Origin: Streptomyces coryli
GTDB lineage: Bacteria; Actinomycetota; Actinomycetes; Streptomycetales; Streptomycetaceae
Assembly: GCF_011044975.1 (NCBI RefSeq)
Contig: NZ_JAAKZV010000033.1
Coordinates: 1-48,125, forward strand
Direction: 5' to 3'
Length of the DNA stretch: 48,125 nucleotides
A program made the translations under genes and the position numbers. The notes below the pieces were generated by a model. The model saw only the letters and a list, made by a program, of their open reading frames with translations, was not told the DNA's origin and made no database searches. This document shows positions 40,301 through 48,079 of the stretch, one piece after another (the stretch's first letter is position 1; each line of letters opens with the position of its first letter).

Positions 40301-41057
40301 GGCGCACCTCGCCGCCGAGCACGAGGGCAAGCGGATCACGTACGCCGACACCCAGGCCGCTCCCGTACCGGTGATCACCTCTCCGGAGTGGTCCGGCAGC
40401 GAGGCCGGCGGCCGCCGCTATACGGCCTTCACGCTCAACACCGAGCACCTCAAGCCCTGGCACACCCTCACCGGCCGGCAGCAGTTCTTCGTCGACCACG
40501 ACTGGATGCACGAGCTGGGCGAGGCGCTGGTCACCTACCGGCCACCCCTCGACATGAACCGGCTCTTCGGCGAGCCACGCCTCGGTCCCGACGGCCAGGC
40601 GGAGGTGACGGTCCGCTACCTCACCCCGCACAACAAGTGGTCCATCCACTCCGAGTACCAGGACAACCTGTTCATGCTGTCCCTCTCCCGCGGCGGCCAG
40701 CTGATCTGGATGTCCCCGCAGGACGCCGACGCCATCGGGGTCCGCGACAACGACTGGATCGAGGCGATGAACCGCAACGGCGTCGTCGTCGCCCGCGCCG
40801 TCGTCTCGCACCGGATGCCGGCCGGGACGGTCTACATGCACCACGCACAGGAACGAACGGTGAACGTGCCCAAGACCGAGACCACCGGCCGCCGCGGCGG
40901 CATCCACAACTCCCTGACCAGGCTGATCCTCAAGCCATCGCATCTGATCGGCGGCTACGCCCAGTTCAGCTGGGCCTTCAACTACCTGGGCCCGACGGGC
41001 AATCAGCGCGACGAGGTCACCGTCATCCGCCGCCGCTCGCAGGAGGTGACCTACTGA
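37362..41057 (+). CDS. narG: Respiratory nitrate reductase alpha subunit NarG
   Basis: NarG is the molybdenum (bis-MGD) catalytic subunit that reduces nitrate to nitrite with quinol electrons. The 1231-residue product carries the FS0 [4Fe-4S] ligand set His57, Cys61, Cys65 and Cys100 (HGVNCTGSC, EPRGCPRG) and the Mo-ligand Asp226 in MLSFYDWYADLPVASPQ. VPVTRTPDAHWMAEARYRGQ, GMTGADCLAHSARSGWM and MHHAQERTVNVPKTETTG follow family order. I choose GTG 37362, six bases after AGGAG; the frame is open to 37101. The operon narGHJI-narK2 follows with 1- to 4-base overlaps. There is no twin-arginine signal, so the active site faces the cytoplasm. Confidence 0.97.
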   Translation: MPGPDSAGSGLLHRTGRYFARGAVSPDHRTIYKKGGRDGDVFYRDRWSHDKVVPSTHGVNCTGSCRWKVYVKDGIITWEAQDTSYPSVGPDRPEYEPRGCPRGAAFSWYTYSPTRVRYPYVRGVLLEMYREAKQRLRDPVAAWADIQADPERRRRYQQARGKGGLVRASWDEAVELVAAAHVHTIKKYGPDRVAGFSPIPAMSQVSHGVGARFMGLIGAPMLSFYDWYADLPVASPQVFGDQTDVPESGDWWDAAYLMMWGSNVPVTRTPDAHWMAEARYRGQKVIVVAPDYADNAKFADEWLHPHPGTDAALAIAMGHVVLKECFVDRQVPFFEDYVRRYTDLPFLITLTEKDGAYVPGKFVRSADLGDTGEGAEWKTVVADDETGDPAVPNGSIGFRWTDSGKGKWNLDLEDISPRLTLYATEGSEAAEVLLPRFDTEGGDHGQGRGEVLHRGVPAKRLPGSNQLVTTVFDLLLAQYGVERYGLPGTWPTGYDDATQPGTPAWQEVHTSVPAAQAVKIGREFAQTAEQSNGRCMILMGAGTNHWFHSEMIYRAFFALLQLTGCQGRNGGGWAHYVGQEKCRPVTGWATYAGAIDWQRPPRQMIGTAFWFLNTDQWRYDQFSADVLASPLGEGRFEGMTGADCLAHSARSGWMPSYPTFDRNSLDLADEALASGQDPAAYVAQQAKEGSLGFACEDPDAPENWPRVLTVWRANLLGSSAKGVEYFQKHLLGTHDAVRANEAPPEVRPRDVTWREEAPEGKLDLLLTMDFRMTSTTLLADVTLPAATWYEKADLSTTDMHPYVHSFTPAIDPPWQARSDFATFHAIAQKLSELAHGHLDTRQDLVATALQHDTPGELALPGGVAPDWKRGECEPIPGKTFPNIAVVERDYTAVGDKMAALGPLVEQLGLPAKGIALRPDEEVEYLKQQNGTMRSGPAEGRPLLDTAVKACNTILALAGTTNGRLATQGFHTLEQRTGQEMAHLAAEHEGKRITYADTQAAPVPVITSPEWSGSEAGGRRYTAFTLNTEHLKPWHTLTGRQQFFVDHDWMHELGEALVTYRPPLDMNRLFGEPRLGPDGQAEVTVRYLTPHNKWSIHSEYQDNLFMLSLSRGGQLIWMSPQDADAIGVRDNDWIEAMNRNGVVVARAVVSHRMPAGTVYMHHAQERTVNVPKTETTGRRGGIHNSLTRLILKPSHLIGGYAQFSWAFNYLGPTGNQRDEVTVIRRRSQEVTY

Positions 41058-42727
41058 TGAAGGTCATGTCGCAGATCGCCATGGTCATGAACCTCGACAA
41101 GTGCATCGGCTGCCACACCTGCTCGGTCACCTGCAAGCAGGCGTGGACCAACCGCAGCGGCGTCGAATACGTGTGGTTCAACAACGTCGAGACCCGGCCA
41201 GGGCAGGGCTATCCGCGCCGCTACGAGGACCAGCAGCGCTGGAAGGGCGGCTGGGAGCTCAACAAGCGCGGCAAGCTCAAGCTCAAGCAGGGCGGCCGCC
41301 TCAAGCGGCTCGCGGAGATCTTCTCCAACCCCGTGCTGCCGGACATCAAGGACTACTACGAGCCCTGGACGTACGACTACCACAAGCTCACCAACGCGCC
41401 CCTCGGCGATGACTTCCCGGTGGCTGAGCCGCGCTCGCTGATCTCCGGCAAGCCGATGAAGATCGAGTGGTCGTCGAACTGGGACGACAACCTCGGCGGC
41501 GCCCCCGAGCACGGCGACCTCGACCCGATGGTGGCCAAGGTCCGCGAACAGGCCGCGGAGAAGGTGAAGTTCGCCTTCGAGCAGACCTTCATGTTCTATC
41601 TGCCGCGGATCTGCGAGCACTGCATCAACCCGGCCTGCGTGGCCTCCTGCCCGTCCGGCGCGATGTACAAGCGGGCCGAGGACGGCATCGTGCTCGTCGA
41701 CCAGGACTCCTGCCGCGGCTGGCGGCAGTGCGTGACCGGCTGCCCGTACAAGAAGGTCTACTTCAACCACCGCACCGGCAAGGCCGAGAAGTGCACGCTG
41801 TGCTACCCGCGCCTGGAGGTCGGGCTGCCCACCGTCTGCTCCGAGACCTGCGTCGGCCGGCTGCGTTATCTCGGCGTGATCCTCTACGACGCCGACCAGG
41901 TCACCCGCGCCGCCTCCGCGCCCCGCGAGACCGACCTCTACGAGGAGCAGCTGGGCATCTTCCTCGACCCGGAGGACCCGGAGGTACGGGCTGCGGCCGA
42001 GCGCGACGGCATCCCGTACGACTGGATCGAAGCCGCCCGCCGCTCGCCGGTGCACGCGCTGATCAGCAAGTACAAGGTCGCGCTGCCGCTGCACCCGGAG
42101 TACCGGACGATGCCGATGGTCTGGTACATCCCGCCGCTCTCCCCGGTCGTCGACGCGCTCAACGAGACCGGCCACGACGGCGAGGAGGCGGACAATCTCT
42201 TCGGCGCCATCGACACCCTGCGCATCCCGCTCGAATACCTGGCGGAGATCTTCACCGCGGGCGACATGCGCCCCGTACGGGCCTCGCTGGAGAAGCTCGC
42301 CGCGATGCGCTCGCACATGCGCGAGATCAACCTCGGCGGCACGCCGGACGGCTCGACCGCGGAGCGGGTGGGGATGTCGGCGTACGAGATCGAGGAGATG
42401 TACCGGCTTTTGGCCGTCGCCAAGTACGAGGACCGCTACGTCATCCCGACCGCCGCGGTCGGCAACGCCCAGGCGCTGGAGGAGTCGGTCCTCCCCGAGG
42501 GCTGCAGCCTCGACTTCGAGGGCGGGCCCGGCATGGGCGGGTCCGGGCCCGTCGGCGAGGCGTCGGGCCGCCCGGCGCCCGTCGCCGTGGAGAACTTCCA
42601 CGTGCTCGCCGACCGCGCCACCGCCGACGAGCCCGCCGATACCGGCCGCAGCCGCGTCAACCTCCTCAACTGGGACGGCAACGGCCGCCCGGAGGGCCTG
42701 TTCCCCGACCGTGAGGAGAGGCAGTGA
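41057..42727 (+). CDS. narH: Respiratory nitrate reductase beta subunit NarH
   Basis: NarH passes electrons from NarI hemes to NarG through four Fe-S clusters. The first Cys set is in MNLDKCIGCHTCSVTCKQAW (Cys16, 19, 22, 26). The middle clusters are in RICEHCINPACVASCPSGAM, and in SCRGWRQCVTGCPYKKVYF a Trp replaces one Cys, as expected for the [3Fe-4S] centre. The late EKCTLCYPRLEVGLPTVC completes the set. The 556-residue length is slightly more than E. coli NarH because of an extended C-terminal tail. The ATG shares its first base with the narG stop (TGATG), giving strong translational coupling. Confidence 0.97.
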   Translation: MKVMSQIAMVMNLDKCIGCHTCSVTCKQAWTNRSGVEYVWFNNVETRPGQGYPRRYEDQQRWKGGWELNKRGKLKLKQGGRLKRLAEIFSNPVLPDIKDYYEPWTYDYHKLTNAPLGDDFPVAEPRSLISGKPMKIEWSSNWDDNLGGAPEHGDLDPMVAKVREQAAEKVKFAFEQTFMFYLPRICEHCINPACVASCPSGAMYKRAEDGIVLVDQDSCRGWRQCVTGCPYKKVYFNHRTGKAEKCTLCYPRLEVGLPTVCSETCVGRLRYLGVILYDADQVTRAASAPRETDLYEEQLGIFLDPEDPEVRAAAERDGIPYDWIEAARRSPVHALISKYKVALPLHPEYRTMPMVWYIPPLSPVVDALNETGHDGEEADNLFGAIDTLRIPLEYLAEIFTAGDMRPVRASLEKLAAMRSHMREINLGGTPDGSTAERVGMSAYEIEEMYRLLAVAKYEDRYVIPTAAVGNAQALEESVLPEGCSLDFEGGPGMGGSGPVGEASGRPAPVAVENFHVLADRATADEPADTGRSRVNLLNWDGNGRPEGLFPDREERQ

Positions 42728-43344
42728 AGAACACCGGCGTCTACCGTGCCGCGGGAGCGGCCCTGATCTATCCCGACGCGGACCTGTACGCCGACCTGCC
42801 CGCGATGCGCCGACTGGCCCCAGAGCTCGGCCCGTTCCTCGATCACGTCGAGGCCACCCCGCTCGACGAGCTCGCCGCCCACTACACCGAGGTCTTCGAC
42901 TTCCGCGCCCGCCGCTGCCTCTACCTCAGCTGGTGGCGCGACGGCGACACCCGCCGCCGCGGCGTCGCCCTGGTCGCCTTCAAGGAGAAGTACCGGGCGC
43001 ACGGCATGGAGTTCACCGGCGACGGCGAGCTGCCCGACTTCCTGCCCGCGGTGCTCGACTTCACCGCCACCACGGGTGACGCCGCGCTGCTGCACGAGCA
43101 CCGCCCCGGCCTGGAGCTGCTGCGGCTGTCGCTCGCCGACTGCGGTACGCCGTACGCGCAGGTGCTGGAGGCGGTCTGCGCCACCCTGCCAGGACCGTCC
43201 CCGAAGGACCGCGCCGCCGCGATGCAGATGGCGAAGAACGGCCCGCCGCGCGAGGACGTCGGCCTGGAGCCGTATGGCGGCAAGACCCCGCTCCCGATGC
43301 CGACGTTCACGCCCAGTGCCGCTCCGACCGGAGGCCCCCGTTGA
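42724..43344 (+). CDS. narJ: Nitrate reductase assembly chaperone NarJ
   Basis: The 206-residue protein belongs to the NarJ/TorD chaperone family, which holds NarG until Moco and FS0 are inserted. Visible are the N-terminal AALIYPDADLYADLPAMRRL, the HYTEVFDFRARRCLYLSWW block with the YTEVFD motif, LPDFLPAVLDFTA, and a long hydrophilic tail. It starts at GTG 42724, overlapping the narH stop by 4 bp, and is followed by narI with another 4-bp overlap. It is cytoplasmic and not part of the final enzyme. Confidence 0.95.
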   Translation: MKNTGVYRAAGAALIYPDADLYADLPAMRRLAPELGPFLDHVEATPLDELAAHYTEVFDFRARRCLYLSWWRDGDTRRRGVALVAFKEKYRAHGMEFTGDGELPDFLPAVLDFTATTGDAALLHEHRPGLELLRLSLADCGTPYAQVLEAVCATLPGPSPKDRAAAMQMAKNGPPREDVGLEPYGGKTPLPMPTFTPSAAPTGGPR

Positions 43345-44063
43345 CCACGCTGCTGTGGGGGATCCTCCCCTACGTCATCCTCGTCCTGCTGATCGGCGGG
43401 CTGATCTGGCGCTACCGCTACGACAAGTTCGGCTGGACCACCCGCTCCTCCCAGCTGTACGAGTCCAAGCTGCTGCGCTGGGCCTCGCCCGCCTTCCACT
43501 ACGGCATCCTCTTCGTGCTCGCCGGGCATGTGATGGGCCTGCTCATCCCCGAGTCGTGGACCGACAAGCTCGGCGTCAACGAGCACGCGTACCACCTGAT
43601 GTCGCTCATCGGCGGCACCGCGGCCGGCGTCCTCACCGTCGCCGGCATCGTGCTGCTGATCTACCGCCGCCGGACCACAGGCCCTGTCTTCCTCGCCACC
43701 ACCCGCAACGACAAGCTCATGTACCTGGTGCTGCTGGCCGCGATCGTGCTGGGCATGGTGGCCAAGCTGACGCACGCCTCCGGCGAGGGCTACAACTACC
43801 GGCACACCATCTCGCCCTGGCTGCGCAGCATCTTCACCCTCCAGCCCAAGACCGAGCTGATGGTGGGCGTGCCGGTGCTGTACCAGATCCACGTCGTGGT
43901 CGGGCTGGCGCTGATCGCCCTGGTGCCCTTCTCCCGCCTGGTGCACATGTTCAGCGCGCCGCTGCAGTACCTCTTCCGCCCCTACATCGTCTACCGCAGC
44001 CGTGACACCGAGCGCCTGACCGCACGCCCCGAGCGCCGCGGCTGGGAGCGGATCGGACAGTGA
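43341..44063 (+). CDS. narI: Nitrate reductase gamma subunit NarI (cytochrome b)
   Basis: NarI anchors NarGH and takes electrons from menaquinol through two b hemes. The 240-residue protein has five hydrophobic helices: WGILPYVILVLLIGGLIW; about 50-70 with His53 and His63 (FHYGILFVLAGHVMGLLIP); the segment TAAGVLTVAGIVLLIY; MYLVLLAAIVLGMVAKL; and about 175-205, with the second His pair in YQIHVVVGLALIALVPFSRL and LVHMF. The start is TTG 43341, coupled to narJ. The stop overlaps the narK2 start (ATG 44063). Confidence 0.96.
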   Translation: MTTLLWGILPYVILVLLIGGLIWRYRYDKFGWTTRSSQLYESKLLRWASPAFHYGILFVLAGHVMGLLIPESWTDKLGVNEHAYHLMSLIGGTAAGVLTVAGIVLLIYRRRTTGPVFLATTRNDKLMYLVLLAAIVLGMVAKLTHASGEGYNYRHTISPWLRSIFTLQPKTELMVGVPVLYQIHVVVGLALIALVPFSRLVHMFSAPLQYLFRPYIVYRSRDTERLTARPERRGWERIGQ

Positions 44064-45331
44064 TGACCGAAGCAACACCCGCCGCCGGGACGAGACCCTC
44101 CGCCGCCGCATACCGCAACCTCATCGTGGCCACGGTCGGCTTCGGGCTGACCTTCTGGGCCTGGAACCTGATCGCCCCGATCGCGGCGAACCTCAACGAC
44201 AAGCTGGGGTTCTCCTCGTTCCAGCAGTCGCTGATGGTGGCCGTGCCGGTCATCGTCGGCTCGCTCGGGCGGATCCCGGTGGGTGCGCTGACCGACAAGT
44301 TCGGCGCGCGGAAGATGTTCCCGCTGCTCGCGGCGCTCACCATCATCCCGGTGCTGCTGCTGATCCCGGCGAAGAGCTCGTACTGGGCGCTGCTGCTGGT
44401 CGGCTTCATCCTCGGCCTCGGCGGCACTACCTTCGCCATCGGCGTCCCGCACGTCAACTCCTGGTTCCCGCCGAAGCAGCGCGGCTTCGCGCTCGGCATC
44501 TTCGGCATGGGCATGGGCGGCGTCGCGCTGTCCGGCTTCTTCACGCCGCGGCTGTACAAGAACAGCGAGAACCTGCCGTTCTGGCTGCTGGCCATCGCGC
44601 TGGCCGTATACGCGGTGCTCGCGATGCTGCTGCTGTCCGACCACCCGGACCGGAAGGTGCCGGCGACATCGCTGATGTCCCGGCTGGCCGACGCGGGCAG
44701 CCTGCGGGTGACGTGGGAGCTGTCGGCGCTGTACGCGATCGGCTTCGGCGGCATCGTCGCCTTCGGCGTCTATCTGCCCACGTACCTGAAGACCTGGTAC
44801 GAGCTGTCGCCGACCGACGCGGGCACCAAGGCGGCGGGCTTCGCCCTGGTCACCGTCCTCTTCCGCCCCATCGGCGGCTGGCTCTCCGACCGCATCCACC
44901 CGGCGGTCGTGACGGCCTGGGCGCTGGCGGTCGTCGCGCTCTTCGCGATCGTCCAGGCCTTCGACCCGTCGCTGAACCCGGTCGGCACCATCGCCTTCCT
45001 CACCATGGCGGCAGGCCTCGGCACCGCGTCCGGCTCGGTCTTCGCACTCGTGTCGCAGGTGACGCCGCAGCAGCAGGTCGGCTCGGTCACCGGCATCGTC
45101 GGCGCGATCGGCGGCCTCGGCGGCTTCGTACCGCCGCTGGTGATGGGCGCGATCTACAGCGGCAAGCACTCGTACGCGCTCGGCTTCATGCTGCTGGCGA
45201 TGCTGGCGCTGGCCGGGTGCGTGTACGCGTACGGGCGGATGCGGGACGCCGGGGCGGCGGCACCACGCGTGGCGACCCGGCCGGCCGCGGGCTATCAGAC
45301 GCGGATGGCGGGCCGGGACCGCGACCAGTAG
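44063..45331 (+). CDS. narK2: Nitrate/nitrite transporter NarK2 (MFS)
   Basis: A 422-residue MFS carrier, shorter and of a different subtype than the narK at 32608. It has LIVATVGFGLTFWAWNLIAP, SLMVAVPVIVGSLGRIPVGA (pore Arg), GLGGTTFAIGVPHVNSWFPP and QRGFALGIFGMGMGGVALSG (NarK-type Gly-rich helix), then FRPIGGWLSDR in the C-half. It belongs to the NarK1/nitrate-proton symport-like type by length and motifs (inference). It is the last gene of narGHJI-narK2 with a 1-bp overlap with narI, so carrier and enzyme are made together. Confidence 0.93.
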   Translation: MTEATPAAGTRPSAAAYRNLIVATVGFGLTFWAWNLIAPIAANLNDKLGFSSFQQSLMVAVPVIVGSLGRIPVGALTDKFGARKMFPLLAALTIIPVLLLIPAKSSYWALLLVGFILGLGGTTFAIGVPHVNSWFPPKQRGFALGIFGMGMGGVALSGFFTPRLYKNSENLPFWLLAIALAVYAVLAMLLLSDHPDRKVPATSLMSRLADAGSLRVTWELSALYAIGFGGIVAFGVYLPTYLKTWYELSPTDAGTKAAGFALVTVLFRPIGGWLSDRIHPAVVTAWALAVVALFAIVQAFDPSLNPVGTIAFLTMAAGLGTASGSVFALVSQVTPQQQVGSVTGIVGAIGGLGGFVPPLVMGAIYSGKHSYALGFMLLAMLALAGCVYAYGRMRDAGAAAPRVATRPAAGYQTRMAGRDRDQ

Positions 45332-45336
45332 CGGCG

Positions 45337-45362
45337 GCCCGGAGGGGCCTCAACGGCCGGGC
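45337..45362. terminator. Possible terminator between narK2 and the dehydrogenase gene
   Basis: GCCCGG (45337-45342) and CCGGGC (45357-45362) form an inverted repeat in the short convergent gap, overlapping the 3' end of the leftward gene. Modest stem, no T-tract. Confidence 0.35.
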
Positions 45363-46360
45363 GTGACCAGGAAGTTCTCGCTGGTGCGCCCGGCCAGGTG
45401 GTCGCGGACGTTGTCGACGGTCGCGGACATGATCTGCCCGACCGCGTCCTGCGTGAAGTACGCCTGGTGCGAGGTGACGATGACGTTCCGGAAGGTCATC
45501 AGCCGGGCGAGGACGTCGTCGGTCATCACCTCGAGCGACTTGTCGTGGAAGAAGACCCCGGCCTCCTCCTCGTAGACGTCGAGGCCCACGCCGTCGAGCT
45601 TGCCCGTGCGCAGCGTCTCGATGAGCGCCTGGGTGTCGATGAGCCCGCCGCGGCTGGAGTTGACGAGGATCGCGTCCTCCTTCATCAGCGCGAGCGCGTC
45701 GGCGTCGATCACATGGTGCGTGGCGTCCAGCAGCGGCGTGTGCAGGCTGACGAGATCCGCCTCGCGGAAGAGGGTCTCCCGGTCGACGTAGGTCATCCCG
45801 AGCTCGAGGCACTCCGGATTCTCGGCGACATCGGTGCCCAGCAGCCGCATCCCGAAGCCGTGCGCGATCTTCGCGAAGACGGCGCCGATCTTTCCGGTGC
45901 CGAGCACGCCGGCCGTACGGCCGTGGAAATCGCGGCCCATCAGCCCGTCCAGCCGGAAGTTGAAGTCCCGGGAGCGGGCGGCCGCGCGCGGGATCCGCCG
46001 GTTCACGGCGAGCGCGAGCGACCAGGCGAATTCGGCGACGGAGTACGGGGAGTAGTACGAGACGCGGGCGACGGCGATGCCAGAGGCGCGGGCCGCGTCC
46101 AGGTCGATGTTGTTGTAGCCGGTGGACCGCTGGGCGATCAGCCGGGTGCCGCCGGCCGCGAGGGTCCGCAGCACATCGGCGTCCAGCTCGGCGTTGACAC
46201 TGGTCAGCACCACTTCGTAACCGGCGGCCGTGGCCACGGTGTCGGCATTGAGGAAGAGGCGCAGCATGCGCACCTCGTGCTCCCCGCCGAACCCCTTGGC
46301 GAAGGCCCGTTCCAGAATGGCCTGCTCGTCCCGCTGCACTCCGAACGCGATGATCTCCAC
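45350..46360 (-). CDS. ldhA: D-2-hydroxyacid dehydrogenase, D-lactate dehydrogenase type
   Basis: A 336-residue D-lactate-dehydrogenase-like enzyme: MEIIAFGVQRDEQAILERAF, ARVSYYSPYSVAEFAWSLAL, NAD fold TAGVLGTGKIGAVFAKIAHG, catalytic Arg in ILVNSSRGGLIDT, Glu in LDVYEEEAGVFFHD and His in TSHQAYFTQDAVGQI. The long insert and FFHDKS block are typical of fermentative LdhA rather than phosphoglycerate dehydrogenase. It would regenerate NAD+ from pyruvate at low oxygen. ATG 46360. It lies convergent to the nar operon. Its 235-bp upstream region contains a dyad (46402-46422), a possible control site. Confidence 0.9.
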   Translation of the reverse strand: MEIIAFGVQRDEQAILERAFAKGFGGEHEVRMLRLFLNADTVATAAGYEVVLTSVNAELDADVLRTLAAGGTRLIAQRSTGYNNIDLDAARASGIAVARVSYYSPYSVAEFAWSLALAVNRRIPRAAARSRDFNFRLDGLMGRDFHGRTAGVLGTGKIGAVFAKIAHGFGMRLLGTDVAENPECLELGMTYVDRETLFREADLVSLHTPLLDATHHVIDADALALMKEDAILVNSSRGGLIDTQALIETLRTGKLDGVGLDVYEEEAGVFFHDKSLEVMTDDVLARLMTFRNVIVTSHQAYFTQDAVGQIMSATVDNVRDHLAGRTSENFLVTPGR

Positions 46361-46401
46361 GCAATCATCGTCGCAGGAACGGGGAAGGCCCGCTCGGCTG
46401 C

Positions 46402-46422
46402 GGCATCCAATTGGAAGATGCC
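46402..46422. promoter_or_regulatory. Inverted repeat upstream of ldhA-type gene
   Basis: GGCATC-N9-GATGCC (46402-46422) surrounds the 10-bp palindrome TCCAATTGGA (46406-46415). It lies 42 bp before the gene start. It is not a Rex-type sequence. The rest of 46361-46595 holds no gene that I can see. Confidence 0.45.
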
Positions 46423-46595
46423 TCGCCGCGCGGGCCCAGACGTGGCAGATACATCCTGCCCGGCAATCACTGAGCAGGGATTACTGCCGCGAAGAATCCT
46501 TCACGCGCATCACTCCTCGGCTATCGGGACCGATTTTCGGGCCGGTCCGTCTGTCACCCAAGGAGCCCGCCGAAGCGGACTGCACGGCCATTATC

Positions 46596-47075
46596 TCACT
46601 CTTGGAGATCCTTTGCGAAGTACTGCGCATCCGCCTCGTTCCGGTAGAGCCCGAAGCGGTCCGTAGGGGCGTAGCCGGAGGACTGGTAGAGGGCGATGGC
46701 CTCGGGCTGCTCGCCGCCCGTCTCCAGCACCATGCGCAGCCGGCCCGCGGCCCGCGCGCTGTCCTCCAGCGCGGCGATCATCGCCCGCGCCAGCCCCCGC
46801 CCCCGCGCCTCACGGACGACGAACATCCGCTTCATCTCGGCGTCCCCGTCCCGCAGCCCCTCCGGCGTCGCGCTCTTGGCGCGCCAGCCGCCGGTGGCGA
46901 CGGGGACCTCGTCCTCGTCGTAGGCGAGCAGATAGACCCCGTGCGGCGGCTCGAAATGCGCCGGATCCATCGGGCTGGCATCGCTTTCGCCGTAGCGCTC
47001 GACGTACTCGAGCTGCACCAGCTCATCGAGCTTCACGGCATCCGGGTGGTCGTACGGGACCGGGACTATGCGCAT
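46596..47075 (-). CDS. GNAT-family N-acetyltransferase
   Basis: A 159-residue GNAT protein: the acetyl-CoA motif is AEMKRMFVVREARGRGLARA (V-x-x-x-x-R-G-x-G-x-A), preceded by a strand VYLLAYDEDEVPVATGGWRA and followed by RMVLETGGEQPEAIALYQSS and a late GYAPTDRFGLY. It acetylates an unknown small molecule or protein. ATG 47075 (MRIVPVPYDHPDA) is the family-like start. It diverges from exonuclease III across 55 bp. Confidence 0.9.
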   Translation of the reverse strand: MRIVPVPYDHPDAVKLDELVQLEYVERYGESDASPMDPAHFEPPHGVYLLAYDEDEVPVATGGWRAKSATPEGLRDGDAEMKRMFVVREARGRGLARAMIAALEDSARAAGRLRMVLETGGEQPEAIALYQSSGYAPTDRFGLYRNEADAQYFAKDLQE

Positions 47076-47130
47076 GTCAGGAATCGTACGGCGCCCCGGC
47101 CGCCTCCTCCCGACCGGATATCGTGCCGGG

Positions 47131-47943
47131 ATGCTCACCGTGACCTCCGTGAACGTGAACGGCCTGCGGGCCGCGACCCGCAAGGGCTTCCTGCCGTGGC
47201 TGGCGGAGACCGCCGCCGAGGTGATCTGCCTCCAGGAGGTACGGGCCGAGCCCGAGCAGCTGCCGGCCGAGGCGCGCACGCCGGAGGGCTGGCACACGGT
47301 GTTCGCCCCGGCGTCGGCGGCGACGAAGGGCCGGGCAGGGGTGGCGCTCTACACCCGCCGGGAGCCGGACGCGGTCCGCATCGGCTTCGGCTCGACGGAA
47401 TTCGACAGCAGCGGCCGCTACGTGGAGGCGGACCTGCCCGGCGTGACGGTGGCGTCGCTCTACCTCCCCTCGGGCGATGTGGGCACCCCACGCCAGGAGG
47501 AGAAGGAACGCTTCATGGCGGAGTTCCTCCCGTACCTGAAGGCCCTGCGCGAACGCGCGGCGGCGGACGGCCGCGAGGTCCTGATCTGCGGCGACTGGAA
47601 CATCGCCCACACCGAGGCCGACATCAAGAACTGGCGCGGCAACCGCAAGAACTCAGGCTTCCTGCCGGAGGAGCGGGAGTGGCTGTCGCAGGTCTTCGCG
47701 GAGACTTCGGGCTACACGGACGTGATGCGCGCCCTGCATCCGGGCGCGACGGGCCCGTACACGTGGTGGTCGTACATGGGCCGCGCCTTCGACAATGACT
47801 CGGGGTGGCGCATCGACCTCCACGTGGCGACGAAGGGCCTGGCGGGGCGGGCGATCAAGGGCTGGGTGGAGCGGGCTAACTCGCATCCGGAGCGGTGGAG
47901 CGATCATGCGCCGGTGACGGTGGCTTATGGGGCTGTGCGCTGA
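47131..47943 (+). CDS. xth: Exodeoxyribonuclease III (Xth/AP endonuclease)
   Basis: A 270-residue AP endonuclease/exonuclease III. The N-terminal metal site has SVNVNGLR and Glu36 in VICLQEVRAEPEQLP; later marks are GRAGVALYTRREPD, the catalytic GDWNIAHTEADIKNWRGNRK (Asp, Asn), TWWSYMGRAFDNDSGWRID and the terminal SDHAPV Asp-His. It nicks abasic sites during base-excision repair. ATG 47131 is chosen because MLTVTSVNVNGLR matches the family start; the frame is open to 47068. Confidence 0.96.
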   Translation: MLTVTSVNVNGLRAATRKGFLPWLAETAAEVICLQEVRAEPEQLPAEARTPEGWHTVFAPASAATKGRAGVALYTRREPDAVRIGFGSTEFDSSGRYVEADLPGVTVASLYLPSGDVGTPRQEEKERFMAEFLPYLKALRERAAADGREVLICGDWNIAHTEADIKNWRGNRKNSGFLPEEREWLSQVFAETSGYTDVMRALHPGATGPYTWWSYMGRAFDNDSGWRIDLHVATKGLAGRAIKGWVERANSHPERWSDHAPVTVAYGAVR

Positions 47944-48014
47944 GGGGCCTGCCGGCCGGCCCACGCCCAGAGCAGCAGCCACAGGCCTCGCCTCTAGGTC
48001 TGGGGGGGAGAGAG

Positions 48015-48079
48015 GCGGGTGGCTTGGCATCGGATGGCTTGGCGTCGGGGGAGGCGGCGGGTGGCTTGGCATCGGATGG
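48015..48079. repeat. 22-bp direct repeats near the right edge
   Basis: GCGGGTGGCTTGGCATCGGATGG occurs at 48015-48037 and 48057-48079 (42-bp offset), with a partial third copy (ATGGCTTGGCGTCGG) between. The 182 bp after the exonuclease gene hold no other feature that I can support. Confidence 0.75.

Noticed and set aside
38064-40943. Open frame of 959 codons antisense to narG
   Set aside because: It mirrors narG, whose cofactor ligands and length are textbook. The antisense product is compositionally odd (Val/Gly/His/Arg-rich) with no domain. Long antisense frames are expected in DNA this GC-rich.
39104-41056. Upstream extension of the narH frame inside narG
   Set aside because: The frame is open, but narH homology begins exactly at ATG 41057, which overlaps the narG stop. 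The upstream part is Arg/Pro-rich shadow.
47653-48072. Leftward 139-codon frame with Pro/Ser/His-rich start
   Set aside because: It runs antisense through exonuclease III, and its N-terminus is just the translated 48015-48079 repeats.
48015-48079. Right-edge repeats considered as a mobile-element end
   Set aside because: There is no transposase, no inverted terminal repeat and no target duplication. Simple direct duplication is enough.
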